NCBI RefSeq assembly: GCF_024448505.1
Contig: NZ_JAMOHV010000011.1
Coordinates: 1 to 64,000, forward strand
From: Stutzerimonas degradans
GTDB lineage: Bacteria > Pseudomonadota > Gammaproteobacteria > Pseudomonadales > Pseudomonadaceae
Direction: 5' to 3'
Length of the DNA stretch: 64,000 nucleotides
The translations under genes were made by a program, and so were the position numbers. Under the pieces are notes generated by a model. That model was given only the letters and a program-made list of their open reading frames with translations, was not told where the DNA came from and searched no databases. This document shows, piece after piece, positions 54,719 through 64,000 of this stretch (position 1 is its first letter; every line of letters begins with the position of its first letter).

Positions 54719-55141
54719 TCACTCTCCGAAGCGAAACTGATCGGTCAACACAGTCTTGAGGCGGGCCCTGATCGCCGCCGCCTGATCCTGCGTATACGGC
54801 TTGGGCTGATGCCGCCCCCACACCGGCGCCGGCCACGCCGCATCATCGCGGGAGCGGGCAATGACGTGCATATGCAGCTGGCTGACGACGTTGCCCAACG
54901 TCGCGACATTCATCTTGTCCGCGCCGAAACTGTCCTTGACGATTTCTGCAAACGCGGTGGTTTCACGCCACAACTGCTGCTGATCCGCTGCGTCCAGCTG
55001 AAACAGCTCGCTGACCGCCTCGCGCCGCGGCACCAGGATGAACCACGGGTACTGTGCATCGTTCATCAGCAGTAGCCGACACAACGGAAAGTCGCCAATC
55101 GGCAATGTGTCCTGCTCCAGACGCGAATCGAGAATGAACAT
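54719..55141 (-). CDS. HIT-domain protein, 140 aa
   Basis: Histidine-triad family nucleotide hydrolase or transferase. The triad region is NVVSQLHMHVIARSRDD: the first position is Gln88 rather than His, with His90 and His92 present. This variant is familiar to me from a proteobacterial HIT subgroup with AAWPAPVWG just downstream. The start at 55141 (MFILDSRLEQDTLPIGDF) has AGGAG upstream; the open frame continues upstream without support. Upstream partner of slyX. Confidence 0.9.
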   Translation of the reverse strand: MFILDSRLEQDTLPIGDFPLCRLLLMNDAQYPWFILVPRREAVSELFQLDAADQQQLWRETTAFAEIVKDSFGADKMNVATLGNVVSQLHMHVIARSRDDAAWPAPVWGRHQPKPYTQDQAAAIRARLKTVLTDQFRFGE

Positions 55142-55549
55142 AACGGCGCTCCTGTATGACAAGGTCAGGCGCGGTCGAACCCACGCTGGCGCCAAGAATA
55201 CCCTTGCGCGCGGATCCGCGCCTTCACGGAGCAGAGGCAAGCGAGCATGCCCCACCATGCAGCACATGCTGCCGCTCGGCTTGGTGCGCGCGCGTGCAGC
55301 GCCGAGCCGACACGACTTGAGTACGCTTCTTGCTAGACAGCGATTGGTCGAGTCTTGCACGTAAGCCGAAAGCAGGCTTGGCAAACTTGCTCTAGCCTAT
55401 CGACGCAGCTAAACAGTACATTCTGCGAATGGCTCGATACTAAGAAGCGTAATACGCCGAAATCGGGCCAGATTCGGATAACAAGAAGCGATCTCTGCGT
55501 GCGTCGACACGAGAGCAAGCACCGTTTTGAACCAATGGAGCAAATCACG
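55142..55549. other. Intergenic region upstream of the OprD-family porin
   Basis: About 408 bp separating two divergent genes. No gene is supported; a frame open from 55355 into the porin lacks a start signal. The sequence near 55400-55520 is A/T-richer than its surroundings, as expected for a porin promoter region, but I cannot assign boxes confidently. Confidence 0.45.
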
Positions 55550-56806
55550 ATGAAAGTGATGAAGTGGAGCGTAATCGCCCTTGCCGTTGCGGCGGGCACA
55601 TCCCAAATGGCGCTGGCCAGCCAGCAGTCGGAAGCGAAGGGCTTCGTCGAGGATGCAAACCTGGACCTGCTGCTGCGCACCACCTATTTCAACCGCGACT
55701 ACAAGGACAACCGGGCAGATGCCAGGAGCCTGGGGCAAGGCTTCATCACCACCTTCGAATCGGGTTTCACCCAAGGCACCGTTGGCGTAGGTGTTGATGC
55801 CTACGGCATTCTTGGTGTTCGTTTGGACGGTGGCCGCGGCCATACCTACGGCGCCATGTTCGAGCGCGACTCTAATGGCGACCCTGAACGCGACCTGTCC
55901 CAGGCTGGCGCCGCGGTAAAACTGCAGTTCTCCAATACCGTGATCAAGTACGGCAACCAGTTCCCGTCGCTGCCGGTTCTCGCCTATGACGATTCCCGTC
56001 TGCTGCCCGAGTCCTTCACCGGCACACTGATCACCAGTAACGAGATTGAAGGCCTGGAACTGAACGCCGGCCGCTTCACTGCCGATAGTGCAATGCAGTC
56101 CTCGAGCCGCGATTCGCTCAACTACCTCGACCTGACGCTCAAGAGCATCGATGTTGTCGGCGGAACCTATGCGTTCACCGACAACCTGAGCGCCTCGCTC
56201 TACTACGCCGACAACGAAGATATCGCCAAGAAGAAGTACGCTAACGTTAATTACGTAATGCCTCTGACGGCCGATCAATCGCTTGCCTTCGACTTCAACA
56301 TCTACGACAACAAGTACGACAAGCGGGCTTTTGGCGAGACACAGGACACCACGATCTGGAGCCTGTCGGCCAAGTACTCTGTTGGCTCGCATGCCTTTAT
56401 CCTCGCCCACCAGCGCGTGACCGGCGACGGCAACTACGAGTACGACATCGGCGATGGCGGCAGCTCTATCTGGGTAGCCAACTCCTACTATTCCGACTTC
56501 AACTCCAAGGACGAGCGCTCCTGGCAAGCCAGCTACGAGCTGGACTTCAGCGATTACGGTGTTCCGGGGCTGTTCTGGAAAACTGCGTATGTCTACGGCG
56601 ACAACGTCGATACCGGCACCGGCGAAGGCAAGGAAACCGAGTTCTTCAACCAGGTCCAGTACGTAGTCCAGAGCGGCCCGGCGAAGGATCTGTCGCTGAA
56701 ACTACGCAACTCCATCTACCGCTCCAACAGCGACATGCGTAACTACTACAGCGAGGACCTGAACGAGATCCGCGCATTCATCGAATACCCGCTGAGCATC
56801 CTGTAA
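55550..56806 (+). CDS. OprD-family outer-membrane porin, 418 aa
   Basis: Substrate-selective 18-strand beta-barrel channel. The signal peptide (MKWSVIALAVAAGTSQMALA) is followed by EAKGFVEDANLDLLLRTTYF, the conserved start of mature OprD proteins; GQGFITTFESGFTQGTVGVG and the C-terminal NEIRAFIEYPLSIL also match. GGAG at 55537-55540 supports the ATG at 55550; an in-frame ATG lies 15 bp earlier. It occupies the position of oprD (PA0958) in P. aeruginosa. Basic amino acids are likely substrates by homology, but OprD subfamilies cannot be separated here. A perfect hairpin follows. Confidence 0.92.
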   Translation: MKVMKWSVIALAVAAGTSQMALASQQSEAKGFVEDANLDLLLRTTYFNRDYKDNRADARSLGQGFITTFESGFTQGTVGVGVDAYGILGVRLDGGRGHTYGAMFERDSNGDPERDLSQAGAAVKLQFSNTVIKYGNQFPSLPVLAYDDSRLLPESFTGTLITSNEIEGLELNAGRFTADSAMQSSSRDSLNYLDLTLKSIDVVGGTYAFTDNLSASLYYADNEDIAKKKYANVNYVMPLTADQSLAFDFNIYDNKYDKRAFGETQDTTIWSLSAKYSVGSHAFILAHQRVTGDGNYEYDIGDGGSSIWVANSYYSDFNSKDERSWQASYELDFSDYGVPGLFWKTAYVYGDNVDTGTGEGKETEFFNQVQYVVQSGPAKDLSLKLRNSIYRSNSDMRNYYSEDLNEIRAFIEYPLSIL

Positions 56807-56834
56807 CCCAGGCGCCCAGAGGTATCGATGCAAA

Positions 56835-56864
56835 GACAGAGCCCGGCACATGCCGGGCTCTGTC
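56835..56864 (+). terminator. Terminator of the OprD-family gene
   Basis: GACAGAGCCCGGCA and its complement form a perfect 14 bp stem, then GTTTCGTC, 28 bp past the stop. Confidence 0.8.
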
Positions 56865-56968
56865 GTTTCGTCATCCTGTCAAGCGCCTCTCCGCATTCTG
56901 TACGCCGCTCCCCGCGCGCCTTACAATGCCGGGCCAAATTCCAGCCTCTGCAAGGACATAACGGCCAC

Positions 56969-58684
56969 ATGCGCACCAGTCAGTTCCTGCTCTCGACCCT
57001 CAAAGAAACCCCATCCGATGCCGTGGTGATCAGTCACCAGCTGATGCTGCGCGCCGGGATGATCCGCAAGCTGGCTTCTGGGCTCTACACCTGGATGCCG
57101 ATGGGACTGCGCGCGCTGCGCAAGGCCGAGGCCATCGTGCGTGACGAGATGAACAAGGCCGGAGCCCTGGAAGTGCTGATGCCGGCGATCCAGCCAGCCG
57201 AGCTGTGGCAGGAATCCGGGCGCTGGGAGCAGTACGGCCCCGAGCTGCTGCGCCTCAAGGATCGTCATGGGCGCGAGTTCTGCGTCGGCCCGACTCACGA
57301 AGAAGTCATCACCGACCTGGCGCGCAACGAGCTGAACAGCTACAAGCAGCTGCCGATCAACTTCTTCCAGATCCAGACCAAGTTCCGCGACGAGATCCGC
57401 CCACGCTTCGGCCTGATGCGTGGCCGCGAATTCCTGATGAAGGACGCCTACTCCTTCCACCTGAGCCAGGAATCGCTGCAGGAAACGTACGACCGTATGC
57501 ACCAAGCATACTGCAACATCTTCACCCGTCTGGGCCTGAACTTCCGCCCGGTGCAGGCCGATACCGGCTCCATCGGCGGCACGGGCTCGCACGAGTTCCA
57601 CGTGCTGGCCGAATCCGGCGAAGACGATATCGCCTTCAGCGACACCTCCGACTACGCCGCCAACATCGAGAAGGCTGAGGCCATCCCGCGCGAGAGCGAG
57701 CGCGCCGCACCCACCGAAGAGCTGCGGCTGGTCGACACGCCGAATGCCAAGACCATCGCCGAGCTGGTCGAGCAGTTCGGCCTGGCCATCGAGAAGACCG
57801 TCAAGACACTGGTCGTGCATGGTCTCGAGAAGGGCCAGCTGATCGCCCTGATCGTGCGTGGCGATCACGAACTCAACGAGATCAAGGCCGCGAACCTGGC
57901 GCAGGTCGCCAGCCCGCTGGTATTCGCCTCGGAAGCCGAGATCCGCGCCGCCATCGGTGCCGGCCCCGGCTCGCTGGGCCCGCTGAACCTGCCGATTCCG
58001 TGCGTCATCGACCGTTCGGTCGCGCTGATGAGCGACTTCGGCGCTGGCGCCAACGTCGACGACAAGCACCACTTCGGTCTGAACTGGGAGCGCGATCTGC
58101 CGCTGCCGGAGGTCGCCGACCTGCGCAACGTGGTTGCCGGCGACCCGAGCCCGGATGGCCACGGCACCTTAGTGATCAAGCGCGGCATCGAGGTCGGCCA
58201 CATCTTCCAGCTGGGCACCAAGTACAGCGAGGCCATGAGCTGCCAGGTGATGGGCGAGAACGGCAAGCCGGCCACGCTGATCATGGGCTGCTACGGCATC
58301 GGCGTGTCCCGCGTCGTCGCTGCGGCCATCGAGCAGAACTACGACGATCGCGGCATTCGCTGGCCGGACGCCCTGGCGCCGTTCCAGATCGCTCTCGTGC
58401 CGATGAAGTATGAGAACGAAGCCGTGCGCGAGGCGACCGACAAGCTCTACGCCGAGCTGACTGCCGCCGGTTACGAGGTGCTGCTCGACGACCGTGACAA
58501 GAAGACCAGTCCGGGCGTCAAATTCGCCGACATGGAGCTGATCGGCATTCCGCATCGCATCGTCATCGGCGATCGCGGCCTGGCCGACGGCACCCTGGAG
58601 TACAAGCACCGTCGCGATGCCGAACCGCAGGCGGTCGCTGCCGCTGACATCCTGTCTTTCATCAATTCGCGTGTCGCACGCTGA
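56969..58684 (+). CDS. proS: Prolyl-tRNA synthetase (bacterial type with editing domain), 571 aa
   Basis: Class II synthetase charging tRNA-Pro. It begins [20 protein letters not shown]; motif 2 region [20 protein letters not shown]; the editing (INS) domain lies between about residues 230 and 390 ([20 protein letters not shown]); motif 3 is [19 protein letters not shown], and the anticodon-binding domain ends the protein. The length of 571 is normal for the ProX-insertion type. The ATG at 56969 is used; AAGGA lies a little far upstream. First gene of a three-gene + strand unit. Confidence 0.97.
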   Translation: MRTSQFLLSTLKETPSDAVVISHQLMLRAGMIRKLASGLYTWMPMGLRALRKAEAIVRDEMNKAGALEVLMPAIQPAELWQESGRWEQYGPELLRLKDRHGREFCVGPTHEEVITDLARNELNSYKQLPINFFQIQTKFRDEIRPRFGLMRGREFLMKDAYSFHLSQESLQETYDRMHQAYCNIFTRLGLNFRPVQADTGSIGGTGSHEFHVLAESGEDDIAFSDTSDYAANIEKAEAIPRESERAAPTEELRLVDTPNAKTIAELVEQFGLAIEKTVKTLVVHGLEKGQLIALIVRGDHELNEIKAANLAQVASPLVFASEAEIRAAIGAGPGSLGPLNLPIPCVIDRSVALMSDFGAGANVDDKHHFGLNWERDLPLPEVADLRNVVAGDPSPDGHGTLVIKRGIEVGHIFQLGTKYSEAMSCQVMGENGKPATLIMGCYGIGVSRVVAAAIEQNYDDRGIRWPDALAPFQIALVPMKYENEAVREATDKLYAELTAAGYEVLLDDRDKKTSPGVKFADMELIGIPHRIVIGDRGLADGTLEYKHRRDAEPQAVAAADILSFINSRVAR

Positions 58685-58693
58685 TCGGAAACC

Positions 58694-59644
58694 ATGCTCA
58701 ACCGACGTGTTGTAGTTTCAACCGGCGCCGCGCTCTGCGCGGCGCTACTGCTTGGCGGCTGCGCCAACCATCTGCCGCAGCGCAGCGAGCACGAGGCCAG
58801 GACCGAGCGCAAACCGCTCGACCACAGCCTGCGCATCGAGGTCGGCGAGCCGCCGGTGCTGGAGTTGCCGCAACGGCGCGTCCGCATCCAGGAACAGCGG
58901 ACCTTCGAGGTTACCGATTTCGAGGTCACCCGCCGTTACGATCGCTACACGCCCTACCAAGCCTGGCGCGAGCTGTACGAGATACCGCTCGGGGCGGTCG
59001 CCGTGGTAGCCGGCATCGGCGCCAACGTGGTCAACGTCGTACTGTTGGGCAACGTGCCGGAAAGCGCAACGCGCGGCTGGATCAGCTACGGTTTCGCCGG
59101 CCTCAACCCTTTCCTCAACGTTGAGTCCAACGGGCGCTCGCAGCAGAACCTCGCCAGCCTCGACGAACAGCGCCGCGATTCCCGCCTGGAATACACCAGC
59201 CTGCCCTGGGCCGAACGCCCGGTGCGGGTCAGCGCAGGCGAACAGCTCCACGAGCTGAACACCGACCGCAACGGCGTGTTGCACCTCAACCTGCTCGACG
59301 GACCGTTTGCCGAGCAGGACATCGGTCCCATCGGCAAGCTGCTGCTGAGCGTCGAGGATGAGCAGGACGGCACGCGCGCCGACGCCGTATTGCTGGTCAG
59401 CCACAACTTGCGCGGCAAGCTGCTGGAAGCCCACGACCTGATCTTCGACGATCTCGAAGGTGACGACGTGGCGCAGTGGGTTCACCGCGTCAAACGCCTG
59501 TCCGAGCTGGGGCTGGAGGAAGAAGCCAGCGAGCTGGAGCAGAGCCTGATCGAGCTGACGCGGCATGATCCCGAACTGCAGCAGGAGTTTCTCCAGCGCC
59601 TGATGCAGGACGCCGGGCGCACCGCCTCATCGGTGGACAACTGA
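58694..59644 (+). CDS. Uncharacterised lipoprotein, 316 aa
   Basis: Not assigned to a known family. A lipoprotein signal with lipobox LLLGGC (Cys23) is clear. Residues about 40-80 are charged (VLELPQRRVRIQEQRTFEV), followed by a hydrophobic region (about 95-120, IPLGAVAVVAGIGANVVNVV) that may insert into a membrane, and a mainly alpha-helical, acidic C-terminus (RLSELGLEEEASELEQSLIE). It begins 9 bp after proS and ends 4 bp before a lytic transglycosylase gene, so it is probably co-transcribed and may act at the outer membrane. A homologue seems to lie in the same place in other pseudomonads, by memory only. Confidence 0.8.
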   Translation: MLNRRVVVSTGAALCAALLLGGCANHLPQRSEHEARTERKPLDHSLRIEVGEPPVLELPQRRVRIQEQRTFEVTDFEVTRRYDRYTPYQAWRELYEIPLGAVAVVAGIGANVVNVVLLGNVPESATRGWISYGFAGLNPFLNVESNGRSQQNLASLDEQRRDSRLEYTSLPWAERPVRVSAGEQLHELNTDRNGVLHLNLLDGPFAEQDIGPIGKLLLSVEDEQDGTRADAVLLVSHNLRGKLLEAHDLIFDDLEGDDVAQWVHRVKRLSELGLEEEASELEQSLIELTRHDPELQQEFLQRLMQDAGRTASSVDN

Positions 59645-59648
59645 CACC

Positions 59649-60221
59649 ATGCCGTGGCGCTGCTGGCTACTGTCGGCGCTGCTGCTCCTGGCATGTCCGC
59701 TCCAGGCCAGCATCCGCCAGGCTCCGGAACCCGAACTGCGCGAACTGATGCAGCGCACGGTCGACGAGGCGGACAGCTTTCAGGACCGCTTCGAGGCCGA
59801 GGTCTGGCTGCTCGACATGTCCACCCGTCTCAAGCGCTACATCGCCGACACCGAGGAACGCCTCACCCTGCTGCGCCTGGTACATCGCGAGGCGACCAAG
59901 GCCGGGCTGCGTCCCGATCTGGTCATGGCGCTGATCCACGCCGAGAGCCGCTTCGATCGCTTCGCGATTTCCAGCGTCGGCGCTCAGGGCATGATGCAGG
60001 TGATGCCGTTCTGGAAAGCCGAACTCGGGCGCCCGCAGGACAACCTCACCGACAACGCCACCAACCTGCGCTACGGCTGCACGATCCTCAGCTACTACCT
60101 GCGCAAGGAGAAGGGCGACATCAGCCGTGCGCTCGCCCGCTACAACGGCAGCCTCGGCCAGCAGCGCTACCCGGCGAAAGTGATCGGCTTCTGGCAGGAC
60201 TTCTGGTACGTGCGCCCCTGA
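59649..60221 (+). CDS. Lytic transglycosylase, SLT domain, 190 aa
   Basis: Periplasmic or lipid-anchored muramidase-like enzyme cleaving peptidoglycan glycan strands. The N-terminal signal contains LLLLAC, a possible lipobox with Cys16. The catalytic Glu99 lies in ALIHAESRFDRFAISSVG, followed by AQGMMQVMPFW, NLRYGCTILSYYL and ALARYNGSLG, the standard SLT motifs. The length is short but complete for a single-domain enzyme. Third gene of the proS unit, convergent with the TlpA-like gene. Confidence 0.9.
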   Translation: MPWRCWLLSALLLLACPLQASIRQAPEPELRELMQRTVDEADSFQDRFEAEVWLLDMSTRLKRYIADTEERLTLLRLVHREATKAGLRPDLVMALIHAESRFDRFAISSVGAQGMMQVMPFWKAELGRPQDNLTDNATNLRYGCTILSYYLRKEKGDISRALARYNGSLGQQRYPAKVIGFWQDFWYVRP

Positions 60222-60232
60222 GCGCCGGCGCT

Positions 60233-60691
60233 CTACTGGTCGCGCAGTTGCTCGAGTCGGGCCAACAGCTTGTCAGCAGTCTGCTCGCCAACCAGTTGCT
60301 CGCGCACCTTACCCGTCTCGTCGACCAGATAGGTCACCGGCAGTACCGCGCTGCGTGACAGCTGCAGCCGCTCGGCCGGATCCTCGCTGAGCACGCGAAA
60401 GCGGATTCCCAGCGCCTCGGCCGCTTGCGCCAGCTCTTCACCACGCAGCTCGTCGAAGTTGACGCCAAGCACGTGCAGATCCGTACGGGACTCGGCCAGA
60501 CGATTCAGCTCGGGAATTTCGGTACGACACGGGCCGCACCACTCCGCCCAGTAGTTGATCAGCAGCCAGCGTCCCTGCAATTGCTCAGCAGCCACCAGTT
60601 GCCCGTGCTGATCCACACCCCAGTCCTGCTCGCAGCCGCTGATCAGCAGGCTGCCCAGCAGCATCAACAACAGGCCTCTGAACTTGCCCAC
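60233..60691 (-). CDS. TlpA/ResA-like thiol-disulfide oxidoreductase, lipoprotein, 152 aa
   Basis: Envelope thioredoxin. Lipobox LLISGC (Cys20) implies lipid anchoring. The thioredoxin fold has the active site WAEWCGPC (Cys52, Cys55) and the cis-Pro region AVLPVTYLVDETG. The start is GTG at 60691, read as MGKFRGLLLM, the only nearby start that places the signal peptide correctly; the frame is open upstream by chance. The partner protein is unknown. It corresponds by position to PA0953. Confidence 0.9.
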   Translation of the reverse strand: MGKFRGLLLMLLGSLLISGCEQDWGVDQHGQLVAAEQLQGRWLLINYWAEWCGPCRTEIPELNRLAESRTDLHVLGVNFDELRGEELAQAAEALGIRFRVLSEDPAERLQLSRSAVLPVTYLVDETGKVREQLVGEQTADKLLARLEQLRDQ

Positions 60692-60920
60692 GTCGGTACC
60701 CCGCCAGATGTTCGATGCCGCTAGCCTGACCCAAGCAACTGCCGCAAGGCAACCACGCGCGCCGCCTTTATGTCGGCTCAGCTGAGCGCTGCCAGCGAAC
60801 CGACGTCTTCGCCGAACTGGGAGCCTAGTCACGCCTGGCGTCGGCAACGTGCACAGTTTTGCCGCCAGGGTGCCGCCTATAATTTCGCACCTACCATCCT
60901 CCCCTGCCTGCAGCGAAGCC

Positions 60921-61313
60921 ATGTCCCAGACCCATGACAAACTGATCGGCCCTGTCCCCTCTCACATCGTCGACCAGGCGCCTCTCGCGCTCACGGCCTA
61001 CGAGGGTCGCGTCGCCGAATTCAACATCGCCAGCTGGCTGCAGCTGCACGGGCAGGCCGGATTGGGCGTTTCGCTGGTGATGAAATACCGCGATGGTCAA
61101 CAGCGGCGCGAAGCCGCCGTGGATCACGGGCGTACCGATGGCAACGGCAGGATTTTGCTGTCCGGCGTCGCGCGTCTGACGGTCAGAAGCCGGATCGAAG
61201 ATCTGCAGGTGTACCTGCGCACCGGCGTGGTGATCGAGCAAATGAAGGTCGAGGAACTCTTCGTGCAGGCCGCGGAACGGATCGAAGCACCCGCACAGCT
61301 AGTACAGGCGTAG
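60921..61313 (+). CDS. Hypothetical protein, 130 aa
   Basis: Not recognised. The ATG at 60921 follows AGCGAAG and gives MSQTHDKLIGPVPSHIVDQA. The protein is soluble-looking, without signal peptide or membrane segment, and has a probable beta-rich core (GLGVSLVMKYRDGQQRREA; RILLSGVARLTVRSRIEDLQ). It is divergent from the TlpA-like gene and convergent with a small gene at 61316. Codon use looks normal for the neighbourhood, so I believe it is a gene. Confidence 0.65.
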   Translation: MSQTHDKLIGPVPSHIVDQAPLALTAYEGRVAEFNIASWLQLHGQAGLGVSLVMKYRDGQQRREAAVDHGRTDGNGRILLSGVARLTVRSRIEDLQVYLRTGVVIEQMKVEELFVQAAERIEAPAQLVQA

Positions 61314-61315
61314 AT

Positions 61316-61498
61316 TCAGCGAGCCAGCTTTTCCGCAGCAGGCGACTCCCGCTCGACGGGCTCGTCCTGCTGGCACAGGGGCACGAGCGATTCGGGCCAG
61401 CGGCTGAAGGTCAGTCCAGTCAGACGGTTGAGCGACTGCAGCGCCACCTCCGGAGCCCGTTGGTGCAGATGGATGACAGTATTGCGTTCGGTCTTCAC
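61316..61498 (-). CDS. Small hypothetical protein, 60 aa
   Basis: Starts at GTG 61498, preceded by AAGGAAGAGG. The sequence MKTERNTVIHLHQRAPEVAL, then LNRLTGLTFSRWPESLVPL, is polar with no membrane segment. I have a memory of similar short proteins in other pseudomonads but no name or function. The stop lies 2 bp from the end of the convergent gene at 60921-61313. Confidence 0.55.
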   Translation of the reverse strand: MKTERNTVIHLHQRAPEVALQSLNRLTGLTFSRWPESLVPLCQQDEPVERESPAAEKLAR

Positions 61499-61641
61499 GG
61501 CCTCTTCCTTCCTTCGCCTCGGTGCAAGCCTCAGCTAGAAACGTGCCAGCCTGGCCCTGCCTTGCTCCACCGCCGCGCATTCGCACCGCTCAACACCACC
61601 GGGATGCCAAAGTGCCATGGCACGAAGGCGGAATCGCTCAG

Positions 61642-62874
61642 CTACTGACCGTTTTTGTCACCACCGACGCTCAGCCAGTCGGCCAGACTGCCGCCAAACA
61701 GATTGAGCTGCTCCTGCTGCAGCAGTTCCAGCGAGCGCCGCAGCGTCGGATACCAGGCTTCCGACAACGTCTCGGGCAGCCGCTCCAGCCCGGACAACGG
61801 CCACGGGTTGTGGCGCAGCAACTGGTCGAGGCTGTAATGACTGAGGTCGCGACACAGCACCCAACCGCCCGAACCTGTGCGGCAGACCAACTGTTCGCGC
61901 TCGAAGAATTCCAGTAGCTCGTCCCACTCGTCTTCGGGCAGGTGCCAGCCGGCGCGGTGCATGTCACGCAGCGCAAGCTCGCGCCCTTCCTGCTGGCGGT
62001 CGTAGAGCAAGCGCAGCAGCACCAGCATCACCAGCAGGCGCGGCAGGCGGCGACGGCGCCACTGTTGCGACGAGGACAGGCCGCAAACCAGCTCGGCGCC
62101 GAACAGCACGATCATCCACGACAGATAGATCCACAGCAGGAACAGCGGCACCGCCGCGAAGGCACCGTAGATCAGCTGGTAACTCGGAAAATAGCTGACA
62201 TACAGGCCGAACAGTTGCTTGGCCGCCTCGAACAACACCGCGGCGAACAGCCCGCCCGCCAGCGCATGGCGCAGCGGCACCCGGGTGTTCGGTACTGCCG
62301 CATAGAGCAAGGTGAAGGCCAGAATGCTGAGTACCAGCGGCATCGCCTTCAGCAGCGTGCCCGCGCCGAGCAACGCATGCGGCCCGGAGATAAATGTCAG
62401 CGAGGCGAGGTAGGTACTGGTCGCAAACCCCGCACCGAGCAGCAACGGGCCGAGGCTGAGAATCGCCCAGTACAGCAGGAAGCTCGACACCCCGCGCCGC
62501 GGCTGGCGCACGCGCCAGATGGTGTTGAACGCCTTCTCGATGGTCAGCAGCATCATCAGCGCGGTGACCATCAGGAAACCGACCCCGAACCAGGTCAGCT
62601 GGCGTGCCTGGCTGGTGAACGCGATCAGGTACTCCTGAATCGTCGCTCCGGTGGAGGGAATGAAGTTCTTGAAGATATACAGCTGGATCTGTTCGCCGAC
62701 GCCCTGGAACGCCGGAATCGCCGAAAGCATGGCGAAGGTGACGGTCATCATCGGCACCACTGCGAACAGCGTGGTGTAGGTCAGCGCCGCCGCGCTGTTC
62801 GGGCCGCGGTCGGCGAGGAAACGCTGCACCAGAAAGCGACAGAACTCCACCAGATTGTCGATGCGCTGCTGCAT
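61642..62874 (-). CDS. YihY/BrkB-family inner-membrane protein (formerly annotated RNase BN), 410 aa
   Basis: Polytopic membrane protein with about six spans in residues 30-270. Family motifs: [20 protein letters not shown], then [17 protein letters not shown], then [20 protein letters not shown]. The C-terminal 130 residues are cytoplasmic and contain a winged-helix-like region ([20 protein letters not shown]). The old RNase BN name is wrong for this family; function is unknown. Divergent from the arsC-like gene. Confidence 0.92.
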   Translation of the reverse strand: MQQRIDNLVEFCRFLVQRFLADRGPNSAAALTYTTLFAVVPMMTVTFAMLSAIPAFQGVGEQIQLYIFKNFIPSTGATIQEYLIAFTSQARQLTWFGVGFLMVTALMMLLTIEKAFNTIWRVRQPRRGVSSFLLYWAILSLGPLLLGAGFATSTYLASLTFISGPHALLGAGTLLKAMPLVLSILAFTLLYAAVPNTRVPLRHALAGGLFAAVLFEAAKQLFGLYVSYFPSYQLIYGAFAAVPLFLLWIYLSWMIVLFGAELVCGLSSSQQWRRRRLPRLLVMLVLLRLLYDRQQEGRELALRDMHRAGWHLPEDEWDELLEFFEREQLVCRTGSGGWVLCRDLSHYSLDQLLRHNPWPLSGLERLPETLSEAWYPTLRRSLELLQQEQLNLFGGSLADWLSVGGDKNGQ

Positions 62875-62926
62875 CCCCGCTCCTTAGCCAACCGGTCGTT
62901 TCGAACCGTCCCCCCGGGAGGGTTAG

Positions 62927-64000
<1,074 letters not shown>

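Overview
The window is a GC-rich chromosomal segment from a gammaproteobacterium of the Pseudomonadaceae. Gene content and order (tol-pal/ruvABC/aspS/proS block, dapA-bamC-purC, rdgC, gltX-uvrB) match Pseudomonas core genome, and the overall picture fits the Pseudomonas stutzeri (Stutzerimonas) group best. The species call is inference from synteny and protein resemblance; no rRNA gene is present.

Layout. (1) 1-3665 is the end of an accessory element that continues off the left edge. It holds a 128-130 bp tandem array built from the 10-mer GGTGAAAGTG and its complement, a frameshifted IS3-family transposase remnant, a run of small unrecognised genes on the + strand (707-2242), an AlpA-type regulator and a convergent P4-type tyrosine integrase. 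(2) 3921-10393 is core: a thioesterase, a duplicated tRNA-Ala/tRNA-Glu operon with a textbook promoter, gltX, uvrB, an aromatic/aspartate aminotransferase and tRNA-Asn. The 3' end of tRNA-Asn and its terminator are repeated 154 bp downstream, a likely recombination or attachment scar. (3) 10647-23715 holds a VanZ-like protein, an FKBP lipoprotein, tRNA-Asp/Val, rdgC, an LplT-like MFS protein with azlCD, an acetyltransferase, a transporter-histidine kinase hybrid (SSS-PAS-HK-REC), a DUF4010/MgtC membrane protein, rmuC and a Sel1 protein. (4) 24211-33019 holds ydbH-ynbE-ydbL (outer-membrane phospholipid transport), a phospholipase-D/cardiolipin-synthase-like lipoprotein, polB, a GlxA-type regulator and an isochorismatase. 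(5) 33147-42298 holds tRNA-Ser, purC (of the long, roughly 290-residue type), bamC, dapA, gcvR, bcp, tusA-like, a BepA-like protease, nadA, tRNA-Lys, queC and queE. (6) 42412-52830 is one largely minus-strand envelope and DNA-repair block: cpoB, pal, tolB, tolA, tolR, tolQ, ybgC, ruvB, ruvA, ruvC, yebC, aspS. (7) 53132-64000 holds dps, a membrane-anchored cold-shock protein, slyX, a HIT protein, an OprD-family porin, proS, an uncharacterised lipoprotein, a lytic transglycosylase, a TlpA-like lipoprotein thioredoxin, a YihY/BrkB membrane protein, an ArsC-like protein, wrbA and the start of a DUF2069 gene cut by the window edge.

How the genes work together. The tol-pal genes form the cell-envelope constriction system; bamC, bepA-like and ydbH-ynbE-ydbL act on outer-membrane protein and lipid assembly; ruvABC, uvrB, polB, rdgC and rmuC act in DNA repair and recombination; queC and queE make the queuosine precursor. 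The regions most worth a second look are the left-edge repeat array and its small-gene cargo, the tRNA-Asn scar, and the unexpected type of purC at its conserved position.
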